Made by a program: the position numbers and the translations under genes. The notes beneath the pieces are model-generated. The model did not search any database and was not told the origin of the DNA. It worked only from the letters and a program-made list of their open reading frames with translations. Shown one piece after another: positions 25,201 through 36,897 of a stretch of DNA of 64,000 nucleotides (positions are counted from its first letter, which is position 1; every line of letters starts with the position of its first letter). The DNA is from Leptoclinus maculatus (lineage: Eukaryota; Chordata; Actinopteri; Perciformes; Stichaeidae), in the NCBI GenBank assembly GCA_032191485.1, contig JAVDOI010000002.1:7147577-7211576 (forward strand), given 5' to 3'.

Positions 25201-25490
25201 TTTAGTGCGTGATCCAACAGTAGTGGATCGTACAGTGGGAACCTGAGGACAGGAGATGTGTCTCGGAGTTTAGAGGCAAAGCCCTTTAAAAAAATCACAG
25301 CTTTTGGGAGCAGACAGCAGAGCGGGTGCCGAGCTGCTGAGAGCCCGGCTCAGACTCTGATTTCTATCTGTCACTCCCTGAGGATGTTAGCGGCGTGAAG
25401 TGGAAGGTGGCAGAAGGGAGGTATCGCCACGAACAAAAGGGCGGCAGAGGCGACGATTCTACCTGACTGGAGATCACAATCTGACAACAG

Positions 25491-25492
<2 letters not shown>

Positions 25493-25527
<35 letters not shown>
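25493..25527 (+). repeat. (AC)n microsatellite
   Basis: About 35 nt of uninterrupted AC repeat. Confidence 0.95.
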
Positions 25528-25532
<5 letters not shown>

Positions 25533-26865
25533 TCATGTGAAGGTACATGAGCACTGGCCGCACAGACAAAAGTGACAAAATATCAGGGAGTAAAAGTGAC
25601 AGACAGGTGGCGTATCTGTATCAGACAAGATCCCATTGTTGAGGAGAGACAAAAAAAAAAGCTCAGGCGGGCCGGGCTGACCCTTTGTCGCTCACTCTCA
25701 GAGAGAGAGAGACTGACAGTTACACTTGAATATCAGCTCCTCGTTCTGGTTTCTTTGACAAATAAACTTCCCTGCCCTTTCCACCCTCCGGCACACTGTT
25801 CCCAGCCAGCTATTCATATCCCGGGCCCGCCTCGCTTTCGCCACCAGACCCCCAGTGGGCAGCGAACAGAGGCACGCAAACTAGCGGCGGGTGTCCCGAT
25901 ACCCTCACCCGCGCTATAAATACCCTACATCAGGCTCCAGACGCGGTGTCAGTCTACTCGCATCAAATTAAGCAGACGGGGCGGACATGTCCCCTGAATT
26001 CTCTCTGCTCGTCAGCTCAAGTGTGATGTCCTAATGACTGCCTGGCCGTCGATACCGGTCCACATAACGGTCGGGGCCCTGAGGGGGACAATTACGGAAG
26101 AGCAGGAGATGTTTTCACTGATATATGTTGTCACTGCTGGTATTGGTACTAATAAGCTGTAATTTGCTGCTGTAGACTGTGATGACACACACGGTATCAG
26201 CAGACAGATGGGTGAGCCCTACAAGGCTTCGCATGAAAGTGACACAAATGCTGTCATTAACTCAGCGCCGTGGGATCCACAAATTTGTATGCAGTGTTTA
26301 TGAGATCAGGCCTGCGTGACATATTGAGAAGTCCCCAATTGTGCCGAAATGTGTTCAAGAAGAGAGAACGTCATCGCCCAAGCCCCGTCGAGAGTTTTGT
26401 TGCGATGGTTGCAGCCCAAGTTTTGGGGGAAAACGTGACGAAATCGGTGGCGATGAAGAATGTATTTCTAGTCACTGTGTGTTTAGTACGTTTTATTCTG
26501 AAAGGTAAATGTCAGTTGGAAATTCTCAGTTGACATTTTCTGCCCTGAATTAGATTTAGCAGGTAGCATCTCCTTCTCCAGCAGAATAGCAAAAGTCAAA
26601 CTGTTATTTTAGGATATCATATTAGGTTTGGAACGGGTAAATTTGGCTATATTACAAACTATCTGCTGAGATTTTAATTGGTTTGGGCTCTGCCTGATGA
26701 GCCTACATCTGGCACACTAAATATTCATTGAGCATGAACATATTTGCAAGGACGTTGATTTTATGTGACTCGGCTTGTAACAGTGGTTCAGAACTCATTT
26801 ATTTTAAATGGCGAAAAAGGCGGTACTTGGTAATATCTGCGAGCTTTGCTCTTCATTTGAACCAT

Positions 26866-27317
26866 CCCAGTGAGCACGAAACCGGATTTCAACGTTGATT
26901 TCTGGTTGAAAATGCGTTGAAATGGAGCCTGAACGTCTAAGACCTATTTTCAACGTGTTTTCAACCGTCTAAATTACGGTTACAATGTCAACGTGTCACA
27001 AAACACCAATTTCTTTTAAAATATTGATGGTTTGTTCAGTTGTAGGTTGAAAGAGACACGATTTTGCAATACTGGCTTTCAACTGATAAATGTGGATGCC
27101 TCTAAAATGATGATATACTATTATTAGCACAATGTAGAGAAAGAAAAATTGTAGTATTGCAAATCCCGTTGAAATCTGGTCTAAGCGTGAACGTTCAATC
27201 AACGTCTACAAATAGTGGTCTAAAAAACTTTCACTATTGAACCAATTCTGAACGTCTTTTCAACGGTGGGCGTAGACGTCTTTTAAACGTCTATTCAACG
27301 GAAAAATGCTCACTGGG
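26866..27317. mobile_element. MITE with terminal inverted repeat CCCAGTGAGCA
   Basis: The left end CCCAGTGAGCA (26866-26876) is the exact reverse complement of the right end TGCTCACTGGG (27307-27317). The 452-nt interior is non-coding and full of AACGT/ACGTT words (for example TTTCAACGTTGATTTCTGG, TTTTCAACGTGTTTTCAACC, AACGTCTTTTCAACGG). It is a non-autonomous DNA transposon. Its superfamily is not assigned, because no clear target-site duplication is visible. Confidence 0.8.
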
Positions 27318-27839
27318 CAGTCTGTGAAAAACATGGGGAGGATTTGACGAAACAGAAAGCTCTTGCAATTCTTGCAAACACAAGACCCCAAAATCATGCA
27401 GAGACTGATCATTGGTTGTTATCGATGCTGAAAACTACCAAAAACCCAAAGACAGTAAACGTACAATGATATGAAAGTGGAAGCACGTTCACTTGATAAA
27501 TGCCTTTAAGGATTAATCCAAGAGCAAAACTGTCATTTTTGTTCTGCTGATCAAACTATTAATGAATAAACTGATGGTTAGAGTGTGTGTTAAACTCTCT
27601 CTCTCTCTCTTCTGATTGGCTCTGGGGCCAGATGAAGAACAGAGGGCCAGAGAGACGGACCATCATACAGACACAGGTGGCTTGAGACTGCACCGCGCTG
27701 TCTGACGAGTGGCTGACTGACGGCTACCAGCGGAGCAGGCGTGCCTTGGCCCATCAGCAGACGCGACACCAGCGCCAGTCTGCAGCACCGACCAACAGCC
27801 AGCAGGAACAGCTGAGCAGACGCCTTGCCGGACTGCTCT

Positions 27840-27844
<5 letters not shown>

Positions 27845-27876
<32 letters not shown>

Positions 27877-27881
27877 TCTCT
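27845..27881 (+). repeat. (TC)n microsatellite
   Basis: About 37 nt of TC repeat with one CC interruption. Confidence 0.9.
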
Positions 27882-28202
27882 CACCCCCTCCGTGTCGCCG
27901 TCCTGCCAGAACACTGATGGGAGGATGTGTATTGTTGTCAGCGTGGCAACACGGCGTCGCCATGAACTGTCATGTGCTGTCAATATTTACCCTGATTTGA
28001 GTAGCCTTGTTAGGCCGTCATCTGACAGCGACTCATGTGATTACGGACTTATTCAGATGTGGCATAGAGGCGGTGGGGGAGGGGGGGGGATCCATGGGAA
28101 CTTTGCTTCAGTGCTTCTGGGAAAACATTGGAATATATTGGAGCTTGCATGTAAAACACCGTTACTGCCAAATATCACCCTGACACTGTTTTGTTCGGGA
28201 AA

Positions 28203-28236
28203 GTGTGTGTGTGTGTGTGTGGGGGGGGGGGGGGGG
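28203..28236 (+). repeat. Composite (GT)n-(G)n tract
   Basis: A GT repeat passes directly into a 16-nt G tract, the same arrangement as at 20905. Confidence 0.9.
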
Positions 28237-28453
28237 CAGCATTCAGCTATCAACAGCAAAATAACAGTAATTTTAAAAGGAGGTGACTGGTGTGTCACAG
28301 TGGATAATACGATGGCTGTGTGTGGGGCTCGTTCTGCTGTCAGTGGGCAGACAACTCAGTCAGCGTTTCGTGCATTCATTTAAAACAGACCCTTAAAAGT
28401 CGCCTAAGTGCAGCTAAATCCACAGTATCCGTTTCCTATCTTTCTCTGAGGAG

Positions 28454-28458
28454 CCCCC

Positions 28459-28489
<31 letters not shown>

Positions 28490-28490
28490 A
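28454..28490 (+). repeat. Composite (C)n-(AC)n tract
   Basis: A C tract of about 22 nt passes directly into an AC repeat: the strand-reversed form of the (GT)n-(G)n tracts. Confidence 0.9.
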
Positions 28491-29002
28491 AAAATCCATC
28501 CTTTTATGCCCCCACACCAAGCCAGGTCTTCAATTTAATTCCTCAGCTGTGGCCAGCTTGAAATATTATCCAAGAAATGAGATCCGTGACCCTGAATACA
28601 GAGTCGTGAAGCGGCACGGGGAGCCGGATGGAGACATGGCCTGATTCCGTGGCTAAGAGGCATGCCTTCGCGGGGGGGGGGGGGGGGGGGAGGTTGACGA
28701 GGAGGCTTGGATCCCTTCCCCAAGTGGCATGGCTAAATATTTGCCCTCCTCCACTTGGCTGTCTAGACAATTCCACTCAGCCCCCCCCCCCCCTCCACCC
28801 CCCCTCTTCCCATCACTCCTCTGCACAGAAGCGGCAAGAGCTGGCACAGTCAGCCAGGCAGGGCGCCAAGCAGCTCCGCGACAAAAAAAAAAAAGTTTCT
28901 CCACGCTGCCAGAGGTCATGGAAGTTCAACAACCTAGAAAGAATGGGCTACGCATTTTTAAAAACCTCTGGGCCACCATTGCACTCTGAGTGAGGGAACA
29001 GG

Positions 29003-29010
29003 AAGAGAGA

Positions 29011-29061
<51 letters not shown>
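29003..29061 (+). repeat. (GA)n microsatellite
   Basis: About 59 nt of GA repeat with two interruptions: a purine tract on one strand. Confidence 0.95.
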
Positions 29062-29063
<2 letters not shown>

Positions 29064-29929
29064 GGGAAAAAAACGCTGTCAAATGGTCTTTGTGCTTCAG
29101 GATGATTTGGAGAAAGGAACCGTCAGAACTCGACGAGCGGTCTCTCCGCGGACGTCTCCATATTCATTACCTTCTTTCCACATTCGCGTTGCCGGGTTTT
29201 AATTGCCTACGATTCAGACTAAAACAGGCGAGATGAGCGAGCGTGAAAGCGCCGTGCCTCCTGAGAGGGAGATGTGGGAAGTCCACCACCAGCACACTCA
29301 ACCCTGATAGATGCATTAAGTTCTAATAAGAGCCCTCATTATCCCTAATCAGAGTGTTCCTCCTGCTATCAGCTCAAGTTGATTTTTTTTGGGGGGAGCT
29401 CCGGCAAAACTGACGAACCAGCATGCGTCGCTGCTGCACTGAAGTTTGAATCCGAGCGGCCCCGTACAGATCCTTGAAGTCAAACGAAACCTCTTTAATT
29501 GAGCGACTCCTCTTGATCCGTCGATTGAGTCACACACGTCGGTAACTTCAGACTACACAGGAGACAAATTAACAAGAACCAGCTTTTTGACTTCAACACC
29601 ACCGACTCATATCTTCACTTGTGATTTAACTTTTTCAATTGAAATGAAATAGATCCTACATGAAGCATGCCCGCTAACCCTGGTCACGACTTCTGGAAGG
29701 AGACATTGCCGTTGAGTTATTCAAATGTTGGAGAGAAGGCAGACATCTCTACGGCTGAGATCTCCAACTCGGCAATTCGCACCAAAACTATCTAGATTGA
29801 TGAAAAGAAAGCAGTGTCTACTTGTGGCACCTGGTCAAGTATAATTTAAATTGTATGATATTTTATAGACTTTTTATCGATTCATCAAACAATCAAAAAA
29901 ATATGTTCAGTCTCAGCCCTAAAAATGTT

Positions 29930-30078
29930 AATATATAACAATATCTGAGACACAAGTACTCTTACGCTTTCAAATGCATTAAGCTATTCATACTTCTGTA
30001 CATGAACAGGATTGTAAACATAGTACTTTGTGTACTTCTACTTTGATAAAGGACCTGAGCACTTCTTCCACCACTGAA
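29930..30078 (-). mobile_element. Fragment of hAT-type MITE, right end
   Basis: The block ends ACTTCTTCCACCACTG (30063-30078), the reverse complement of the terminal CAGTGGTGGAAGAAGT typical of a fish hAT-type MITE. Inside are family-like words (CACAAGTACTCTTACG, TTCTGTACATGAACAGG, GTACTTCTACTTTGATAAAG). Confidence 0.55.
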
Positions 30079-30403
30079 TGCTATGAACAATCACGTTGCT
30101 TCCATTTCCAAAGGTCTGGTGAGCAATAAACAACGGCAACATGAAGTCGGCGAGCCGTTCACACGGTAAATGTGGTGAGACAATCTCTGGCAACCGAGGT
30201 TTGATATCCTTAATGTTGTGTTGCAGAATCAATAAGCAATCAGCAATGTTTAATAACGGCAATCTGACACTGACGGATGGACAGAAGGAGTCAAACATTA
30301 CTTAAGACCACAGACTTTCTCTCTCTTATTAGGCTACTTCTCTCTGCTAACCACAGAAATATGGAGTTTGTTTGTCCGTCAGTGTGTGGAGTGTGTGTAC
30401 AGT

Positions 30404-30405
<2 letters not shown>

Positions 30406-30474
<69 letters not shown>
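30406..30474 (+). repeat. (GT)n-(GA)n compound microsatellite
   Basis: About 57 nt of GT repeat followed by a short GA repeat. Confidence 0.95.
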
Positions 30475-31079
30475 TGAGCTGTTCGAGGGGAATCAAAATA
30501 GAAGAACAACGTGTTTATAGCGAACAATAACTAATGCAACACCATGCATTAATATTGTTAGAATGACTATGTTGTGTGGCTGTCGTAGTTACCGTCACTT
30601 GTCCCTCGCCCGGTGTCCGTCCTGTCCCACAGGTCAGATCGCTGACGTCTACACTGTGAAATGATAAAAAAAATATATCACCATGAATACCATTCAGTGA
30701 CACTAATTTGATTTCACTCGTCGTTATCTCCTAGAGTGAAGCGGTATATGTATGTGTATGTGAATTCAGGCCTCTCCCCTACCACACACCAACCACACTA
30801 GTCAACAGGCTGCTTATTCAAAAGAACTGCCGGCGTTGTTTTTAATGTCGGAGCCACCGTGTGATGAGGCAGCAAACTGCTCGAGAAGATGAGGAAACAT
30901 GCCCGTTACGCATGCTGCTTTTTCTTTGCTCTGCACCGCCGCCTGGTCGTTCCGGGCTCTGGTGGTTATATTCTGTCACATTAACGTTGGGATAGAGGAT
31001 ATGTTGACAGAGAGAGGACATTGCACATTGAGACTGGAGGGCTTTTCTAAGGCTGGTGGCATTGGGACATGAAGACAAG

Positions 31080-31082
31080 TGT

Positions 31083-31172
<90 letters not shown>
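31080..31172 (+). repeat. (TG)n microsatellite
   Basis: About 93 nt of TG repeat with one A interruption near the start. Confidence 0.95.
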
Positions 31173-31175
<3 letters not shown>

Positions 31176-33992
31176 AGGAAAAGGTTGCCTGTGGAGCGGA
31201 GCATGTGGATGCCCACCCACTCAGCAGCCTCGCGGCCCTCGTCATTTCGCATCAATCCACAGCCCCTCAATATAAATAGGACAGGCGTCCTAAAGCTATG
31301 CAGCACTAAGAGAGGCACCGGCATTATGCATCGACCCCGGGCCCCTCAGCTTGAAGTATGACTGTACGCCAGCCTGTTGTAACGGCAGTTTCCCTAAAAC
31401 TTGCACAGCACTCTGTTAGTAGGGGGAACTATTTTGGCAGTTAATATACGTGATGTTAATGTACTTGTCTTGTACTGCCTATAATAATACGAGGCTAGCG
31501 AGTGCCTACGGACTGTTTTATTTATTTATTTTTCAGGAGTTTATTACTGTTTTTTGTTTTAAGTTAACTAACTTCTTCACAGCACTGTGTTGCACTTTTA
31601 ATTTCATTGTGTGTCATTCATGTCAATCAGCACCTCAAACGTCACGCAAAGCATGCTGGGGGAAATACATTTCCAGCACTACTTTTTTGACTTTTTTGTG
31701 GTATTCAATTCATGGAGAGAATTGATACATAACACACAGCTGGTTTGCAAAGTCTGTCCGTCTATTTTGAAACATCTGCAAAACACCTTTAGCACTAAAG
31801 TAAAAGCACCGAGCACGGCGCACCAAACTTAACAGTCAGATTTCACAATTTGGTTTAAGGGTGTTTGACGAAAGTTAGGTTGAATTTTGCCTGTAGAAAG
31901 TACTAAGTGGGCTAAGTGTGTGTGTGTGTGTGTGTATCACGGCTGTAAGGAATTGAAGGTGGTGCTCGAAAATAGAGAGTACAGTTCCACGTGGTAGCTT
32001 CCCCGTGGCGTCACAGAAACTTCACACTTCATTAATGCAAGGCCAGCGACGTGTGAAGCCATTATGTAGGAGCAGTGGGCAGGGGAGCGAGTGTGTGGGC
32101 ATGTGTGTGTTCGGGGGTATAACTAAGGGTTGCGGGGTGTGTGCGTGTGTGTGTGAAGAAGGGGGGTATTATCCCCCCCCCCCCCCCCTTTGCTTAAAGT
32201 GCTTTCTGGAAGCAGGATCAAGCCATTCACATGGAAACATTGTTTAATGCATTCAAACAGCTGGGAGGTGTTGTCCCAGTGTCAAATGAAAGAGGACGAA
32301 CAAACAGCTGGCAGGGCATTTTTTTTCTTGCTCCACGGCTCTGCTTACAACTACGCTTTAATAAACGCCGTCTGATGCACATGCATGCAGCAATTTGCAA
32401 TGAATCACACACTAAATGAGCTCCAAACTACTTTCATGCAATTGAATCCAAGAGTCGATATCCTCCGTCTCTGAGAAACAAATCCGTGTCCTCTACTTCC
32501 ACCAAGTGTCCAAAAGCAGAATGTCACACTTGCTTTTTGCTATTTTTTGATAGCAGCAAGTCTGTTGTGTGTGTGTGTCATCTGTGCCTCCATTTAGCAC
32601 AGGCAAGATGGAAAAGTTACGATGAATGGTAAAACATAAAAACGCACGTGTGTCTCAACTATCTCTTTCACTCAGTGAGAGCCAGTGATGCATTGCAACG
32701 AGCTTCTCAGAGATTTACAATCAAACTAATTCACCTTCAAAGACGTCGTCCTCTTACTACTGGAATGGTCGACGCAAATCTTTTCTCAGCATTTCGATAC
32801 ATTTTTGTTCTGCCAAAGGCTGTCTGACTGCCAGCTGAATTTAAAAAAAGAATAGCTGATCATTTCAATTAGACTATAGCACTGGCATGCACGGTGCGCA
32901 AAAGCCATACGAGCGAGTGCACAAGCACCTTCTGTTAACTGCGGGACAATCGGAAAAAAATATTTTCAATCAAGAACTTTTTGGGGGATTTGTGGCAGTA
33001 TCCCAGGGCACTTTCTGTGACTGCCAACACTGAGCATTTAGCTCTGATTGAAATGTTGGCCGCTGATATGGATCTAGCAAGCCAGAATAGCAGCAGGACA
33101 ACATTATCGCAGTCATTTTCATTCAAATGGTCAGCTGACAAGACCTGTGTTCATAGCTATATGGTTCATAGACAGTGTAGCGTATACGTTATACAGGGGG
33201 CAAAGCAGGTAGGCTACCAAGGTCCTAGATGTGGGACAGGTAGAAATCACTGTGAGGCAACAGGAAGATGTGGGTATATGTGAAGACCTGTGAAGACAGT
33301 GGAAACATGGGGAATGGACATAGTAAGGCCAATATATTTGTATTTCCAGTATTGGATGTGCGGTAACGTTAGATGAGATGTACTGACAGAAGCAGTCAGA
33401 TGACTGGCATTACAATTTGTTTTTCCCAAATAGTTCTTAATTAATTCATCAATGTGTTGCATTTCATTTTGGACGCTATTTGACTGTGATAATAAGCTAC
33501 AAATGTTAAGGCTGAAAGGGTATCCGTTAAATAAAATAAATGTAACTCATACTGATTGAATTGACAAAGAAATGCCATTTTTTAAACACGACCTGAATGT
33601 TTTTGAGTGAGTCATGACCTTTTAAAAGTAAAATAAAGTGTGTTGTCTAAACATATAAACTGATGATGCTTGTAGAAAGTAAAGTTTCAGAAATGCCCGG
33701 AACAGAAACAGTAGCATGTTTAACTATAGCTAATTAACTTAAATGCGTTACTTACAGAGCTTTTTTGTGTTGGCACTTGACAACTACCAGTACTTTGTAA
33801 ATATACTCAATACATAAACTGCTACATTTGTATTCCAGCGTATTACAAAATGACTGCCAACATCATTCGGTTACCTAGACGGTTTACCTTTTAGTTTGTA
33901 CGAAAAACAGCTGAATTATCAAACGCCTGCAGTTTTCGACAGGCAATGGGAAAGGACAGCCCTGCACCGCCGAAAGACCCCAGAGGGCCAAG

Positions 33993-36372
33993 ATGGCTGC
34001 GCCCGTGTCAAACGCCGGGGAGTTTGAAAGCTGGCTAAATGATCGGCTAGACTCGCTAGAAGTGGACCGTGAGGTGTACGGGGTGTATATTTTAGGGGTC
34101 CTGCAAGAAGAGGAGAGTGACGAGGAGAAGGAAGACGCGCTTCAAGGAATCCTATCCGCGTTTCTGGTGAATATTGAAAGCGGCGTGTCCCGCTCAGCAC
34201 AGCGAGGCTGCGCTCTCTCATTTGTTGCTGTCCGTCTCGTGTGCCCGGGCGGTGCCAAGACACAGCGCTGATGTCAGCGGCTGTTTATGGAACGAAATGT
34301 CGACGGTAGACGCGACAGTGTTAATTTAGCTAAGGTCCAGACACCACAGGCTGTGATGTGAACTCTTCTCTCCTGCCACGTAGAAGCCAATTGAGCAACA
34401 CGTGACACGGTTCCTTAAGATGTTTTTGACTAATTCGGCTCTGGAAAAGTGCTAGTTTTGGTTAACAATTTGCACACCCGTGTAGTTATATACTATATAC
34501 TATGCACTAGCCGTATACGTGTATGTGTGGCGAGTTTGGGCTTGCTGTCAAGTCTACCAGCGGTTCTCAGAGTTCACATAATGTAAACAACTGTGTTATG
34601 TGTTATTTATATATATATCCTTATGCTGTGTGGCAGCCATGCTGAATGTCGCCTCTGTCTCAACCTCTGCAAGATAACCCAGATATGGGATCCCAGCACC
34701 ACGATATGAGTCATGTGCTGGCTGTGAATGGAGCCAATGGGTGCGGCTGTCACCTCACACTACCTCAATAACGGGCTGTGTTGAGTTGACGCTTGGCCAC
34801 GAGCAGCCTTGTTGGATGAGTCTGCTGCTGAGTGTATGCAATGAGCTGTTGGTAAAACTGTTCTTGGTCTTCTGTATGCAGGAGGACGACAACCTGGACG
34901 ATGTCTGCAAACAGATCATCAAGCAGTGGACAGATTGGCGCAACAGATCAGCAGCCAAAAGTGATGAAGATGGTATTTATGCGTCTTTGATTTATCCACA
35001 TTCCCAATCTCATTGAAGCATAAGATTTCATACAGTAAATTACTGAAGATGTGATCATAACGTAAGACAGTCTGGCAACAGTGCGGTCCAAACTGGCAGT
35101 TGTAGAGTAATATATGAGAATTCATCTAAAAAAAACATGTCAAAAGTCCAAAATACAGCCAGGAGGCTCACCAACTCTTTTAAATCTCGACTAAACAGAG
35201 CAAAGACAGCTGGCTACCGAGTCCTTCGTCAACAGCAGTTAAACACACAGAGGGATTTAAATCCTTCGCTCTGAGTCTGGAGCAGAGTGCACAAAGACAC
35301 GTTGGTCTCACAGAGAGAGAAACATTTCCTAGAAGAAGAAAAAACAGTTCCTGAGACTGTTTATAATAAAGTTTTATTTTATTTTTTTTGTGATCTGATG
35401 CTAAAAAGTTTGTTTTGTCAGCGTTATTACTGGAAAGAGATTGTTTACTGTGTACATAACCATAAGGACGCCTTGAAGCTCAGATGGCGGCCCCAGCGGC
35501 TCCTTCTGTTCATGTGCCGTCATATTGACAGGGAAAAGCAGGTATCTTATTTTTGTTGTTGTTTGTTATTGCAAGTGAAGCTACGCGTTATTGCGGTTTA
35601 TTTACGGTCTGTCTTCTCTCTCTCTCTCTCTCTCCTGCAGCCGAGGTCCAGGCCATCGCCAGCCTGATCGAAAAACAAGCTCAGATTGTGGTGAAGCACA
35701 AGGAGGTGTCGGAGGAGTCGAAGAAAAGGAAAGAAGCCGTCCTCGCTCAATACGCCAACGTGACGGACGGAGAGGAATATCCTTTATTTTACAAGCTGTC
35801 ATGTTTCGCTCCTATAACAAATGTTTCTTTGACCGCGCGGAGAGTTTGATCTCCGTCCAGGTTTTCATGTCTCACCTAGTGAACGTTTCCTTCAGTCATG
35901 ATCCCTAAGGTGTCAGTTCCTTCCTTGACTAAAAAGCACTGAAGCCGAAGAAGAGGAGGCGACGAACTTCACTCCGAATGACAAATGTATCCTTTTTTAA
36001 AAGCTGTCCATATACAACCGCATGGAATGCAGTGTCACTAATTGCAATATGAATGGATAATGCAACAGTAGCATGACGCACTGCTCCTGTCGTTTACACC
36101 TCCGTGCCACAGTGGTGATAATGTAGTCCTGATAAATGAGCTTTTTTGGCTTCTTTTTGGCTCTCCTTGACTGAAACGCATCAGCCCTGTTTAAGAACAC
36201 AAACGTGGAGGAGGTGCTGAGCAGACAGAGGCAGAAGCGGGACCAGGCCCGCGACGACTCTCAGAAGAAGAAGGAAGGCGACAAGATGCAGCGGGAGAAG
36301 GACAAGCTGGCCAAACAAGACCGCAAGGAGAAGGAGAAGAAGCGCACGCAGAAAGGGGAACGCAAGAGATAA
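33993..36372 (+). CDS. ccdc43: Coiled-coil domain-containing protein 43 (CCDC43), five exons, complete
   Basis: Coding exons are 33993-34166, 34882-34972, 35641-35776, 35940-35986 and 36185-36372. They join in frame to 211 residues (the human protein is about 224). The N-terminal block (FESWLNDRLDSLEVDREVYG, then LGVLQEEE and DALQGILSAFL) and the middle block (AEVQAIASLIEKQAQIVVK) match vertebrate CCDC43 as I recall it. The C-terminus is a highly charged Lys/Glu/Arg coiled coil ending KKRTQKGERKR. The ATG lies in AAGATGGC and no better upstream start is visible. Introns 1 and 2 are ordinary GT-AG. Introns 3 and 4 carry U12-type signals (listed separately). The molecular function of CCDC43 is poorly known and I assign none. 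It is tail-to-tail with meioc, as in other vertebrates. No frame breaks were seen. Confidence 0.95.
35777..35939 (+). other. ccdc43: U12-type AT-AC intron (ccdc43 intron 3)
   Basis: The intron starts with ATATCCTTT, the minor-spliceosome 5' splice site in its AT-AC form. It contains TTCCTTGAC at 35921-35929, a perfect U12 branch-site match. It ends in AC at 35939, 11 nt after the branch adenosine. Splicing here joins GA|T to restore the conserved protein segment VTDGEDEAEEEE (human VTDEEDEADEKD). No GT-AG alternative keeps that segment. The intron is 163 nt long and phase 2. Confidence 0.88.
35987..36184 (+). other. ccdc43: U12-type GT-AG intron (ccdc43 intron 4)
   Basis: The intron starts with GTATCCTTT, a perfect U12-type 5' splice site in its GT form. 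CTCCTTGAC at 36163-36171 is a near-perfect U12 branch site, 14 nt before the CAG acceptor that ends at 36184. There is no long polypyrimidine tract between branch and acceptor, as expected for the minor class. Joining T|CC gives the conserved NDKSLFKNTNVEEVL. The intron is 198 nt long and phase 1. Confidence 0.85.
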
Positions 36373-36717
36373 AAGAGGAAGGACACTTTGTGCGTGGGAA
36401 AGGTTTTTTGTTATGAGACAAAGATGAAATTGCCTCTTTTTTTTTAGCTGACATTCATCAGACCCTCTTGTGTTTATTACTCTCTTAATGTGTGTAAAGA
36501 ACAATGTACTGCTTATTGTGCAGGTCCAAAGCTAACAGTGTTTATATGACGACGTCGTGTGAAGCATGCTTTGGCGAAGCTTTTGACACAGTTAACCCTG
36601 AAATGATCAAAGTGTGCACTTGGAACTGGACGGATGAAGGTTGAAGCGGAGGAATGCGCGTAGAGCGACCCGGTCCAGAGTTTCCTCCGTGCCAATGCGC
36701 CTTTTTATTTCTGCACA

Positions 36718-36871
36718 AATAAAGGCGAGGTCATCATTTTCACGCTTTGGGTTTTACTTTTACCGTCTATGCATTCATGTCTTGAGAATAAAAACAAAGG
36801 AGCGGTCGCTAGATTATACCTCAAATGTATCATGTTTGTCATGAGGGTCGTCTTTTGAAATCAATAATAAA
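36718..36871 (+). terminator. ccdc43: Polyadenylation signals of ccdc43
   Basis: Three AATAAA hexamers lie downstream of the ccdc43 stop, at 36718-36723, 36787-36792 and 36866-36871. The implied 3' UTR is about 0.4-0.5 kb. Which one is used cannot be told from sequence. Confidence 0.6.
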
Positions 36872-36897
36872 AACCGTTTTTCAGCCGTTTGGATCGC

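Larger units (their letters stand above)
16475..26865. other. Non-coding region, no gene seen
   Basis: Mainly unique-looking sequence broken by microsatellites. Possible regulatory blocks lie at 20560-20760 and 24560-24660. No open frame resembles a known protein, and no RNA gene is recognised. Confidence 0.5.
27318..33992. other. Non-coding region upstream of ccdc43
   Basis: Dense microsatellites and G/C tracts at 27.8-31.2 kb and a MITE fragment at 29.9 kb. A possible regulatory block lies at 29130-29360. The last 100 nt before 33993 is the likely ccdc43 promoter and 5' UTR, with no TATA box seen. Confidence 0.5.

Noticed and set aside
25905..25925. TATA-like GCTATAAATACC suggesting a promoter
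   Set aside because: No coding exon or consistent transcript structure follows, so it could equally be an isolated MEF2-like site.
1..33992. Search for a dbf4b-like neighbour of ccdc43, expected from human gene order
   Set aside because: No exon resembling DBF4B was seen upstream. It may be absent or outside the window.
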